Positions 43,547 to 51,746 of a DNA stretch of 64,000 nt are shown piece after piece. The notes beneath the pieces were generated by a model. The model did no database searches. It was not told the DNA's origin and saw only the letters and a list, made by a program, of their open reading frames with translations. The position numbers and the translations under genes were made by a program. The DNA comes from Paenibacillus auburnensis (GTDB lineage: Bacteria > Bacillota > Bacilli > Paenibacillales > Paenibacillaceae). The DNA is taken from assembly GCF_927798115.1 (NCBI RefSeq), contig NZ_CAKMMG010000005.1, forward strand, positions 248,001 to 312,000, in the 5' to 3' direction. How positions within the stretch are numbered: position 1 is the stretch's first letter; each line of letters begins with the position of its first letter.

Positions 43547-43655
43547 TTGTATATCACAAGAAAGAACGGCTTTGCCGCCCTGCTTAGGACGGTCTCCGTT
43601 TCTGCGAGAAATAGAAGGATAATTTATTACGTAAAACAAATTAATTCTTATATTT

Positions 43656-43697
43656 TCAAAAATAGCCGTGTCCCCATATAAGGGGCCACGGCCATTT
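43656..43697 (-). terminator. Intrinsic terminator after the GH16 gene
   Basis: Minus strand GCCGTGGCCCC/GGGGACACGGC with a five-base loop, followed by TATTTTTG. Confidence 0.85.
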
Positions 43698-43726
43698 GTT
43701 GTTCTGGCAGCTTTTCTTTTTTCCGC

Positions 43727-46700
43727 TTAAGGAATCTCCACGAGTGTTACGTTATCAATCACAATTTGATTGCCCGCTTTAACCGCTTGATTCGTTTCCG
43801 CGCTGTTGCCTGCGATAAGTCCCATGAGAAACACCAGATGCACCAAGGAATCCGTTGCCCCATCCATAGTAAAGGTATAGCTGTATTCGCTCATTTCGTC
43901 CGTCAGGGCAACCTGCCGGGCCGGCAGATATTTGGTGTAATCCCCGCCTTTATGCTCTACAGCCACTTCGATCAGCCGGTCAATGTCGGAGCGGGCCTGA
44001 AACGTCAGCTTATACGTCTTGCCCTGTTCAAGCTTCAGCTCCGCGTAATCCACCTGCGCACTGAAATTGGCTCCGCCGGTTCCCGTCAGGCTGACAGCCA
44101 ATTCCCCGTTCAGGGCCTGGGCGGAGCCGGTTCCGTCGAAATACTGCGTCCAGCCGGTCAACCCTTTTGCCGCATCAAAGGTTCCGTTATCCAGTGTGCC
44201 GCTAGCCGGCTCCACCGGTGTGCTTCCGGTTACTTCTGAGATGACAATATCGTCCAGAGACAGCGTATGCGGCGTGCTGTCTGCCGTTTTATCGTCACCC
44301 GCGCTGGCACCGATCAGAACATTCAGCTTCAGCGGACTGCCGTCGGCCACTGTAAACTGTGCCTTGTAGGTCGCCCAAGTGGCCGTAATGTTAAACCGCG
44401 CCTGCGCAGAAGCGGCCGAGGTTCCGCTGTATTCCACGATAATCTGCCGGGGTACCGTCGATTTGGCTTTGAAGCTCAGCTCATAGGTTTTGCCGGCCTG
44501 AAGCTGGATGCCTTCCTGGAAAAACTGGTTGGCCCAGGTCTGGCTGCCGGCGGCGCTGATCGCGATATTAGCCACACCCTCATCTGCACTAAATACCGCA
44601 GCCCCGCCTTCCCCGGACCATGTAGACCAGCCGGTGCGGCCGCTGCTGAATGACCCGTTAACCACCAGATTATGGTCATTCGCCAGAATGGCCTGCGTGA
44701 CAGCCGCATTCACATAACCACCGGCTTCCACAGTGACCGTGTAGCTTCCTTCAGTAGGGAAGGCTGCGGCAGCGATAGTGATAACACCGGGCTGAACCGT
44801 ATATTGCCCGTCTGCTACTGCAGTTCCATTCACCTTGACCGCGCCAATCTTGCTGCGCCAGGCGGCATTGTCTATGAATGTCAGCTCAATCGGCTGCCCG
44901 ACTCTGTTATTGCTGCTGTCACCCTGCAGCTCCTGCGGCTTGGCGGGGGCATTCTTAATCTCAAACTTCACATTATCAATGGTAATATCATGGGATCCGG
45001 GAATGCTGACGCCATCCACCTTGCCCATCAGGAATTTCAGCGACAGTGTATCCTTCTCACCCTGGCGGAATTCGAACCTGTAATGGGCGCCAGCCGGCGA
45101 TACATCAATGGTCTGGCTAAACGAAGGCTTATACGACGCATTCTCTGCGTTGACGCTGATTTTGCGGGCAACGCTGGATTTGGCATCGAACTCAATGATG
45201 TATTCTGTTCCACTAGCCACCTTCAGCCCGTTCTGGAACAGCATGACTGAATAATTCTGGCTGCCGGTATTCGAAATGCTGAATTTGGCGGCCCCATCCG
45301 TTACGGCTGCCGTGCTCTGTCCGCCCTGCTCGGTCAATAGGCGTTCCCAGCTGCTCCAGCCAAAGCTGAAATCTCCGTTGACCAGCGGGTAATAGACTAG
45401 AGACGGATCATAATAGGTACTTGTGCGAAGCAGGACGAAATTGTCCAGCCGGACGGTGCCCGGCGAGCCGCCGAGCCGCAGAACGAATTGCCCTTCATGA
45501 TCCGTTGCTCCGGCAAGTCCCGGGAATTCGGCAGTGATGCTATGCGCCCCTGCAGGTAGCTGCACCTCCTGTGAGGCATAAAGCGTTCCGTCCTTGCCTC
45601 GCAGTTCTACTACCGCTGTACGGGCGGAAGAGACAGCCGCGTCAAAGGTCAGCTTGTAATCCTGGCCCTGCACCAGGAAAATCCCCTTCTGCAGCAGGAT
45701 GACATCGGCTCCTGCTGCACCGCTGCCTGTAATCTGCAGCTGCAGCTGTCCCTCACCGTCAACGTGGCTGCTGACCTCTGCCCCGCTGGAAGCTACGGTA
45801 TGCCAGTAGCTTAGCCGGTCTGTCTCCCCAAGGTCAAAGGTGCCGTTGTACAGATGGTTGCCGCTGCCCAGCGGCATCTTGGCGCTGTCATGTTCGAACG
45901 GAATGCTGTCAATCTCCTCCAGCCGGGCATTGCCCAGCCACACCGGTGAGCTGTTTGTACCCAGGTTGAATTCAACCCGTGCTGCAATATCGGAATTCTC
46001 CTTCATCTGGAACATCATTTCATAGTGGCCCAGTGTTCCGGTCAGCTCCGCCTTGAGTCCTGGCGAATACGCCTGATAACCCCGCGATGCTCCACCGGTC
46101 AATCTGGCATTTATGCTCCGCGCGGAATCGGTTTTCGCATCAAAGCTGAGCTTGTAGAATCTTCCCTTGGCCAGTGACACGATCGCCTGCGGCTGGATCG
46201 AATAGGAATTCCCGCCCGCGCTGCTGATGTTCACCTTAAGGAAATTCTGTCCGTTAACCGGTTCGAGCGATACTGTTGCACCAGCTCCGTCTTCCTTGTA
46301 CAGCACCCAGTGCGCTGTATTCGGAATACCCATACCGGCATCACCCTCCACCTGCTCCGTGAATCCGTTGTTGTGAATAAAGTTGCCGTCTGCAAGAGGT
46401 GCAAGTGAACCCTCCAGATAAGGTTCCTTCGGAAGTGTTACCGGCACCGGCTCACGGTAAGCTCTGCCCGTCAACTCATATACCCGGACATAATCAACTT
46501 CCATCGACTGAGGGAACACCGTCTCAGCTGTCGGGTTGCCGTCAAAGTTGCCGCCTACCGCCAGATTCAGCAGGAGATGAAACTCCTGGTTAAACGGTGC
46601 CGGATAAGCATTGTTAGCCGGCTGGCCGCTGCTGAGGCTGTACCAGTCATTTTTGGTCGAGTAGAGAACACCGTCCACATACCAGCGGATTTCCCCTGGC

Positions 46701-48730
46701 TCCCATTCGATCGAATAGGTATGGTACTGTCCGATGGTTCCGTTATCCGGGAACACATATTCCTTGCCGGAGTAGACATTATCCGGCCACTGGGCCCCGT
46801 AATGAATGGTACCGGCAACAGTGTTCGGACGGCTGCCCCAGCCTTCCATAATATCAATTTCGCCGGATGCGGCCCATGATCCGTAGACATAGTCCTCCGG
46901 CAGCATCCAGATTGCCGGCCATAAGCCTTTGCCGGTCGGAGCTTTCGCGCGGATCTCAAATTTGCCGTACTTCTTGCCGAACAGCCCGTTCGTCTTAATC
47001 CGCGAGGAGGTATATTCTTTACCGTTCTGCGCCTCTTTGCGTGCGGTAATAATGAGATTGCCGTTTGCTTCTTTTACATTCTTCTCGTCATTCGTATACC
47101 ATTCCAGCTCATTGTTGCCCCAGCCGGGGTTGCCGACAGCCGAACCGTCTCCAAGATCATAAGTCCACTTCGCGGGATCGATGACACCGTCATTAAATTC
47201 ATCATTCCACACCAGCGTCCATGGGTCCGCCGAAGGTGTTGGTGTTGCTGTTGGTTTTGGTGTTGGCGTTGCTGTTGGTGTTGCCGTTGGTGTTGGTGTT
47301 GGCGTTGCTGTTGGTTTTGGTGTTGCTGTTGGTGCAGCCGTTGGGGCTGCTGTAGCGCCAGAACCGGAGGAGCCGCCGCTCGCCGGTGACGGGCTGGAGG
47401 CTGGTGCAACCACCTTCAGCTCACTGCTGCTGCCTTTAGTTAGCGCCGCACCTCCGCTGGTGACGCCCTCGGCGTTATTCGTGACAGCACCAAAGGTCCC
47501 GTTACCCAGCAGCGCTGTGCCAGCGGCATTCGCGGAAATCAGCAGCTCTGCGACCCGGGCATTGCCGACAAGCAGAACCTGGCTTGGGGTATTCAAGGTA
47601 AGCTTCCCCAGCTTGCCGGAGAGGCTCAGCGCTAAGCTGCCTGTTCGGTTGTCGGCTGTACTGGCATTGCTGAACTCACCCTTCAATGTCACCGCCTTGG
47701 CTCCTGGGCGGATTTCAACATCTGTAAATCCAGCCCCGGTCAGCTTTCCTTCCTCCAGTGTTGCCCCGGAGTCAAGCTGTACCGTTCCCACGGCGGTTCC
47801 GCCGCTGGCCTGAATACGCACATTGCCGCCGGGTCTGGCCACCACTACCTTTCCGAGCTTGCTGTTCTCCAGGCTCACGCTATGTTCTCCGCCTCCGCGG
47901 ATGAAGGTTGTACCCGTCACTTGCACCCCTTGAAGCATGACGTTACCTTCACCGATCCCTTCCGTAAGGTAGAGATTGCCTTCGATTACCGTGTCCTTTA
48001 AAAGAATATCCGTACTGTTCAGCACTACGTTGCCTTTTACAGTTCCCAAAGAAACCTCTCCCGGCGACGTAACGAGACCGGGAACCATCAGATCCACGAT
48101 CCGGGCCAGCTCAGCGCGGCTGATTGCTCCACCCGGCTTAAATAAGCCTCCGGGATAGCCTTGTAAATAATCGGCTGCCGTTAGTGCCGTAATGGCATCG
48201 GTCAGTTCACTGCCGGCGCCTGCCAAATCCGTGTAAACCGCCTGCGGTTTAATGGCTTCCAGCCGGAAAATCTTCTGCAGCGCCACCGCTGCCTCGGCAC
48301 GCGAGAGCATCGCAGAAGGATGAATGAGGTTAGCCGGGTCCACGCTTAAATATCCTGCGGCAATGCCTTTGGCGATATCTTTGCTGAACCAGAGATGCCC
48401 TGCAGCATCGGCAGGAAGCACAGCTGCCTCGGCCTTGTAATTAAAGATCCGGTTCATAATGACGGCGAACTCCGCCTTCGTCACCTGGTTATTCGGACGA
48501 AAGGTGCCGTCTCCGTACCCTCCGATGATGCCAGTGTCACTCCAGCGCTGCACCGACCGGGCAGCCCAATGGTCCGCTTTCACATCAGTAAACGCTTTCA
48601 TATTACTGGCTGCAGCAGACTGCTGTGTACTTGACGCTGGCGCTGCAGTAACGGCCCCGCTGCCCAAAGGCGACAACAGTCCGGTTACTAGGGCCACGGC
48701 AGCAAGCGCCGCCGAAATATTCTTTTTCAT
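43727..48730 (-). CDS. S-layer-anchored GH16 endo-beta-1,3-glucanase with five carbohydrate-binding modules
   Basis: A 1667-residue secreted enzyme. In order: signal peptide (1-29); three SLH domains (about 44-98, 105-157, 163-217) that bind secondary wall polymer; a 200-residue beta-helix-like segment (225-430) rich in NVVLNST/GNLYLTEG turns; a Pro-Thr linker (460-499); a GH16 catalytic domain (503-755) with GEIDIMEG, catalytic Glu624 and Glu629; then five CBM4/9-like modules (about 780-925, 955-1105, 1115-1260, 1355-1500, 1515-1667). A DUF1533-type domain (about 1265-1350) interrupts the series. GH16 with these motifs is a laminarinase/lichenase. It probably digests fungal or plant beta-glucan at the cell surface. 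A LacI-type operator lies in front. Confidence 0.93.
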   Translation of the reverse strand: MKKNISAALAAVALVTGLLSPLGSGAVTAAPASSTQQSAAASNMKAFTDVKADHWAARSVQRWSDTGIIGGYGDGTFRPNNQVTKAEFAVIMNRIFNYKAEAAVLPADAAGHLWFSKDIAKGIAAGYLSVDPANLIHPSAMLSRAEAAVALQKIFRLEAIKPQAVYTDLAGAGSELTDAITALTAADYLQGYPGGLFKPGGAISRAELARIVDLMVPGLVTSPGEVSLGTVKGNVVLNSTDILLKDTVIEGNLYLTEGIGEGNVMLQGVQVTGTTFIRGGGEHSVSLENSKLGKVVVARPGGNVRIQASGGTAVGTVQLDSGATLEEGKLTGAGFTDVEIRPGAKAVTLKGEFSNASTADNRTGSLALSLSGKLGKLTLNTPSQVLLVGNARVAELLISANAAGTALLGNGTFGAVTNNAEGVTSGGAALTKGSSSELKVVAPASSPSPASGGSSGSGATAAPTAAPTATPKPTATPTPTPTATPTATPTPKPTATPTPSADPWTLVWNDEFNDGVIDPAKWTYDLGDGSAVGNPGWGNNELEWYTNDEKNVKEANGNLIITARKEAQNGKEYTSSRIKTNGLFGKKYGKFEIRAKAPTGKGLWPAIWMLPEDYVYGSWAASGEIDIMEGWGSRPNTVAGTIHYGAQWPDNVYSGKEYVFPDNGTIGQYHTYSIEWEPGEIRWYVDGVLYSTKNDWYSLSSGQPANNAYPAPFNQEFHLLLNLAVGGNFDGNPTAETVFPQSMEVDYVRVYELTGRAYREPVPVTLPKEPYLEGSLAPLADGNFIHNNGFTEQVEGDAGMGIPNTAHWVLYKEDGAGATVSLEPVNGQNFLKVNISSAGGNSYSIQPQAIVSLAKGRFYKLSFDAKTDSARSINARLTGGASRGYQAYSPGLKAELTGTLGHYEMMFQMKENSDIAARVEFNLGTNSSPVWLGNARLEEIDSIPFEHDSAKMPLGSGNHLYNGTFDLGETDRLSYWHTVASSGAEVSSHVDGEGQLQLQITGSGAAGADVILLQKGIFLVQGQDYKLTFDAAVSSARTAVVELRGKDGTLYASQEVQLPAGAHSITAEFPGLAGATDHEGQFVLRLGGSPGTVRLDNFVLLRTSTYYDPSLVYYPLVNGDFSFGWSSWERLLTEQGGQSTAAVTDGAAKFSISNTGSQNYSVMLFQNGLKVASGTEYIIEFDAKSSVARKISVNAENASYKPSFSQTIDVSPAGAHYRFEFRQGEKDTLSLKFLMGKVDGVSIPGSHDITIDNVKFEIKNAPAKPQELQGDSSNNRVGQPIELTFIDNAAWRSKIGAVKVNGTAVADGQYTVQPGVITIAAAAFPTEGSYTVTVEAGGYVNAAVTQAILANDHNLVVNGSFSSGRTGWSTWSGEGGAAVFSADEGVANIAISAAGSQTWANQFFQEGIQLQAGKTYELSFKAKSTVPRQIIVEYSGTSAASAQARFNITATWATYKAQFTVADGSPLKLNVLIGASAGDDKTADSTPHTLSLDDIVISEVTGSTPVEPASGTLDNGTFDAAKGLTGWTQYFDGTGSAQALNGELAVSLTGTGGANFSAQVDYAELKLEQGKTYKLTFQARSDIDRLIEVAVEHKGGDYTKYLPARQVALTDEMSEYSYTFTMDGATDSLVHLVFLMGLIAGNSAETNQAVKAGNQIVIDNVTLVEIP

Positions 48731-48776
48731 CCAGTGTATTCCTCCTCAATGTACAGTAACGTTTCCTCTTGCGAAT

Positions 48777-48794
48777 ATCGAAATCGGTTTCGAT
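48777..48794. promoter_or_regulatory. LacI-type operator between the GH16 gene and the lacI-family gene
   Basis: ATCGAAATCGGTTTCGAT, 18 bp with near-perfect dyad symmetry around a CG centre, as LacI-family operators have. It is in the divergent intergenic region and could serve both promoters. Confidence 0.72.
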
Positions 48795-48955
48795 TTATCC
48801 GACAAGAATTGTTTGACTTGTTTCGGGAAGTTGAATAGACTTAAATGTGATTATTTTTTGTACCGGATATAAGCCTAAAATTCATAAAATAACGGCATTA
48901 TAGCAGTCTTCTCAGTTCTTGCTCATTATTAAGCGGAGGGTGGACAATCGTACCA

Positions 48956-49972
48956 ATGAACATCAAAAAAATTGCCGAAATGGCCGGTGTATCTGTCTCT
49001 ACCGTTTCGAAAATCATGAATAATTACAGTGATGTTTCCGAAAAAACGAAACAAAGGGTACTGGAGATTATTGAACAAACCGGATATTCCCCCTCTAACT
49101 CCGCTAAAACGCTGGCCACCAAGAAGTCCAATCTGATCGGTGTTATTTTTGCCGGTGAGCTTAATGTGGAAATTACGCATCCTTTTTTTGTGGAGGTACT
49201 GAACTCCTTCAAGAAGCAGATGGGCGTGCTGGGTTACGACCTAATCTTTTTCTCCAATGAGAAGTTCATCAGCGGCGGAGATTACTTATCCCGTTGCGTA
49301 CATTTCCATGTGGACGGCTGTGTGATCATCTCAGGGGAAAAGATGGAGCCGGCCATCCATGATCTGGATATGAGCAGCATTCCCTGCATCGGCGTAGACC
49401 TGGAGCTTAAGGGCAGAAAGTCCGGATACGTGATGTCGGATAATTTTCAGATCGCCTCCAAGGTTGTGGAGCATTTCTATCTGCTGGGCTACAGGGAGCT
49501 GGGCTTCATCGGCAGCACGGGCGACTCGGATATCTCTAATCAGCGGGAAGCAGGATATATCAAGGCGATCGAAAGCTTCGGTCTGACGCTTAATCCCAAT
49601 TGGTTCGCGCATGGTGATGATTTCTTTGAGCCTAGCGGCTACGCGGCGATGCAGCGTCTGCTTGAGAGCGGCAGTCTGCCCCGGGCCATTTTTGCCGCAT
49701 CTGATTTACTGGCTCTCGGGGCGATCCGTGCCCTGAAGGAGCATGGACTTCGCATTCCTGAGGATGTTGCCGTAATCGGCTGTGATGATATCGAAGCCTG
49801 CAAATACACCAGCCCTACGCTGACCACGATCCGCCAGAACAAGGAACGCCTCGGGGTGCTTGCCGCCCACATGCTGTTTGACCTCATCAACAACCAGTCA
49901 GAAGGCGGCTCCTTTGTCGTTGAGCCCGCCCTGATCATCCGCGAATCCTGCGGCAGCGGCTTGAACCGCTGA
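48956..49972 (+). CDS. LacI-family transcriptional regulator
   Basis: The N-terminus is the LacI helix-turn-helix (MNIKKIAEMAGVSVSTVSKIMNNYSDVSEKT), followed by the hinge helix TLATKKSNLIGVI and a periplasmic-binding-protein-like sugar domain to residue 338. It is divergent from the GH16 gene and most likely controls it in response to a glucan breakdown product. ATG start; GGAGGGTGG stands 12 bases upstream, a longer spacing than usual. Two palindromes of its operator class lie within 1.5 kb. Confidence 0.92.
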   Translation: MNIKKIAEMAGVSVSTVSKIMNNYSDVSEKTKQRVLEIIEQTGYSPSNSAKTLATKKSNLIGVIFAGELNVEITHPFFVEVLNSFKKQMGVLGYDLIFFSNEKFISGGDYLSRCVHFHVDGCVIISGEKMEPAIHDLDMSSIPCIGVDLELKGRKSGYVMSDNFQIASKVVEHFYLLGYRELGFIGSTGDSDISNQREAGYIKAIESFGLTLNPNWFAHGDDFFEPSGYAAMQRLLESGSLPRAIFAASDLLALGAIRALKEHGLRIPEDVAVIGCDDIEACKYTSPTLTTIRQNKERLGVLAAHMLFDLINNQSEGGSFVVEPALIIRESCGSGLNR

Positions 49973-50045
49973 CAACGAATTCCGGCGGCGCCATTCTCGA
50001 AGACTGAGCTTACGAACCGCGGATTCGGAAACAATTCCGAATTTA

Positions 50046-50227
50046 ATTGCACTTTGTACAGTAGAAAAAGGCCATAAAGCGACCCGCAGCGATTCTATTG
50101 TACTCTGTACAGTTAAAATGGTCTGAATCGCAAAATCCATCCCATTTCCGCAAATTCAGTTGTACAGAATACAATTAAACCCGGTTTCCGGCCCATACTG
50201 AGCGATTCTATTGCACAAAATGCAATT
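50046..50227. repeat. Array of four short palindromes in the lacI-fabH gap
   Basis: Four related palindromes of 15-18 bp, of the form TTGyAC-N3-5-GTrCAA, are centred near 50054, 50105, 50167 and 50219, about 51-62 bp apart. Copies two and four also share the flank GCGATTCTA on the left; copies two, three and four end in (A)TTA-A. The 547-bp gap 49973-50519 between convergent genes has no convincing gene. Reading frames crossing it carry the palindromes and lack ribosome sites. The array may be dispersed repeat DNA or protein-binding sites. Confidence 0.6.
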
Positions 50228-50379
50228 ATAACGAATACGGCCTTGAACTCTACCCGATATTCCTCCAGGCAGACCGCCAAGTAAACCATGAAATGAACTC
50301 CGCAAATGACACCTCTGAGATTCCAACGCTGTGAATAAGAAAGCTCATGAAGAACAGGCGCTACGCGATCCCCCCTCAC

Positions 50380-50393
50380 CGAAAACGTTTTCG
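50380..50393. promoter_or_regulatory. Second LacI-type palindrome, no gene behind it
   Basis: CGAAAACGTTTTCG is a perfect 14-bp palindrome, close in form to the GH16 operator. It lies between two convergent genes, with TTGAAG-17-GATTAT as a possible minus-strand promoter just upstream (50425-50395), but no gene follows. It may be an auxiliary operator or the relic of a lost gene. Confidence 0.5.
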
Positions 50394-50469
50394 ATAATAT
50401 AATCTCTCATTTCAAGTTAGCCTTCAAGGCACGGTTTTTCTGATTTCAGGGTCCATTTTTCGGATATGA

Positions 50470-50500
50470 GGGGGAGAGAACCCCAATCAGCCTCTCCCCC
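50470..50500 (-). terminator. Possible terminator after fabH
   Basis: GGGGGAGAG (50470-50478) and CTCTCCCCC (50492-50500) form a perfect 9-bp stem just after the fabH stop. No T run follows directly on the minus strand, so termination is uncertain. Confidence 0.45.
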
Positions 50501-50519
50501 CGCAGCTGGTTACGCAGCT

Positions 50520-51530
50520 CTATAAAACAGCAGGCGGCATAACCTGCTCATCCAGCCTAAGCTCAACCAGCAGGCCGGCTTGCGCCAGACCGGCACCGAA
50601 TCCGTAGAGCAGTGCACGCTGGCCGCTCTGCACCTTGCCTTCGCGGATGCCGAGGTCCAGCGCAAGCGGAATACTGGCGGCAGAGGTATTGCCGAAGTAT
50701 TCGAGGCTATACAGCGCCTGCTCAAACGGATACTCCAGGCGCTCACAAATCGGCTCAATCATCCGCAGATTGGCGCTGTGCGGGATGAACCAGTCCACCT
50801 GCGCAAGCGTTGCTCCGGCGTTGTCCAGTACCTGCCGCACCCCTTGCGGAACCGTACGCACCGCCCATTTGAACACCTCCCGGCCGTTCTGCACCAGCTT
50901 CCCGGTATCCGAAAGCGCTACGCCGTTAACTCTACTTGCCAGTCCCGTGCGGTAGACATGATGCGCCCCGCCGCCGTCACTGCTGAGATGGAAGCCCAGA
51001 AAACGGTCCTGCTGCTCATCCGCCTCCACGAGCACTGCACCGGCCCCGTCGCCAAACAGGATGCAGGTACTGCGGTCACTATAGTCCGTGATTTTGGACA
51101 GTGTATCAGCTCCGAGCACGAGCACCTTACGGTGCAGGCCGGAAGCCACATAGGCGTGGGCGGTGTGCAGCGCATAGACAAAGCCGGCACAGGCAGCGCT
51201 CATATCGACCGCTCCGGCAGTCAGCGGAATGCCGAGACGGTGCTGGATGATGGAGGCTACCGAGGGAAAGGAAAAGTCAGCGGTGCTCGTAGCCACGATA
51301 ACCATGTCCACATCCGCAGCAGTTTTTCCGTAACGTGTCAGCAAATCCCGGACAGCAGCAACGCATAAATCACTGGTATATTCATCCTCACGGCTGATTC
51401 TGCGTTCACGGATACCCGTCCGCTGCACAATCCACTCATCATTCGTCTCCACCATTTGCTCCAAATCGCTGTTAATCAGCCTGCGGGCAGGGACATATGA
51501 TCCGATGGCTGTAATTTTCGCACCCTTCAT
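50520..51530 (-). CDS. fabH: 3-oxoacyl-ACP synthase III (FabH), stand-alone copy
   Basis: The enzyme that starts fatty-acid synthesis by condensing acyl-CoA with malonyl-ACP. The Cys-His-Asn triad is seen in AACAGFVY (Cys112 region), PHSANLRMIE (His) and EYFGNTSAASIPLAL (Asn). About 336 residues. It is not beside other fab genes, like fabHB (yhfB) of Bacillus subtilis, so it is probably an additional isoform. ATG behind CGAGGTGAG. The promoter overlaps a FapR operator, so malonyl-CoA should induce it. Confidence 0.93.
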   Translation of the reverse strand: MKGAKITAIGSYVPARRLINSDLEQMVETNDEWIVQRTGIRERRISREDEYTSDLCVAAVRDLLTRYGKTAADVDMVIVATSTADFSFPSVASIIQHRLGIPLTAGAVDMSAACAGFVYALHTAHAYVASGLHRKVLVLGADTLSKITDYSDRSTCILFGDGAGAVLVEADEQQDRFLGFHLSSDGGGAHHVYRTGLASRVNGVALSDTGKLVQNGREVFKWAVRTVPQGVRQVLDNAGATLAQVDWFIPHSANLRMIEPICERLEYPFEQALYSLEYFGNTSAASIPLALDLGIREGKVQSGQRALLYGFGAGLAQAGLLVELRLDEQVMPPAVL

Positions 51531-51565
51531 TTTTCACTCACCTCGTATAGTTTATAGTATCTGGT

Positions 51566-51584
51566 ATTAGTACTTGGTACTAAT
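51566..51584. promoter_or_regulatory. FapR operator
   Basis: ATTAGTACTTGGTACTAAT is a perfect 19-bp palindrome apart from its centre, matching the FapR site known in Bacillus subtilis (TTAGTACC ... TACTAA). It covers the 3' edge of the fabH -10 box and the start site. FapR represses fatty-acid and phospholipid genes and is released by malonyl-CoA. Confidence 0.9.
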
Positions 51585-51611
51585 TATATCCGGACGCACG
51601 GTAAATTGCAA
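51583..51611 (-). promoter_or_regulatory. Sigma-A promoter of fabH
   Basis: Minus strand TTGCAA (51611-51606), 17 bp, perfect TATAAT (51588-51583). Confidence 0.82.
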
Positions 51612-51633
51612 AATAAGAATACTGGAAAGCCGA

Positions 51634-51670
51634 CAAAAAAGAGCCATGACCTCAAGTGAGGCCACAGCTC
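51634..51670 (-). terminator. Intrinsic terminator of the pectin operon
   Basis: Minus strand GAGCTGTGGCCTCA/TGAGGTCATGGCTC with two mismatches, then six T. It closes the transcript after the GH28 gene. Confidence 0.82.
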
Positions 51671-51746
51671 CATTTAAAATTACTTATAATGCTAATGCTT
51701 GCTAAATAGCAAACCTGTTTACGTGGTTTCCTTCAGGCGTTTTCTT

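Noticed and set aside
43562..43601. Hairpin after the GbsR-like gene
   Set aside because: Arms AGAACGG and CCGTTTCT pair imperfectly and no T run follows, so termination could not be supported.
47236..47350. Short tandem repeats on the minus strand of the GH16 gene
   Set aside because: Considered as minisatellite or array, but they simply encode the Pro-Thr-Ala linker between the beta-helix segment and the catalytic domain.
47181..47813. 210-codon plus-strand frame rich in Gly-Val and Ala repeats
   Set aside because: It is the complement of the Pro-Thr linker and SLH-side part of the GH16 gene.
50113..50379. 88-codon minus-strand frame in the lacI-fabH gap
   Set aside because: No ribosome site, no domain, and it crosses three of the four palindromic repeats; more likely non-coding.
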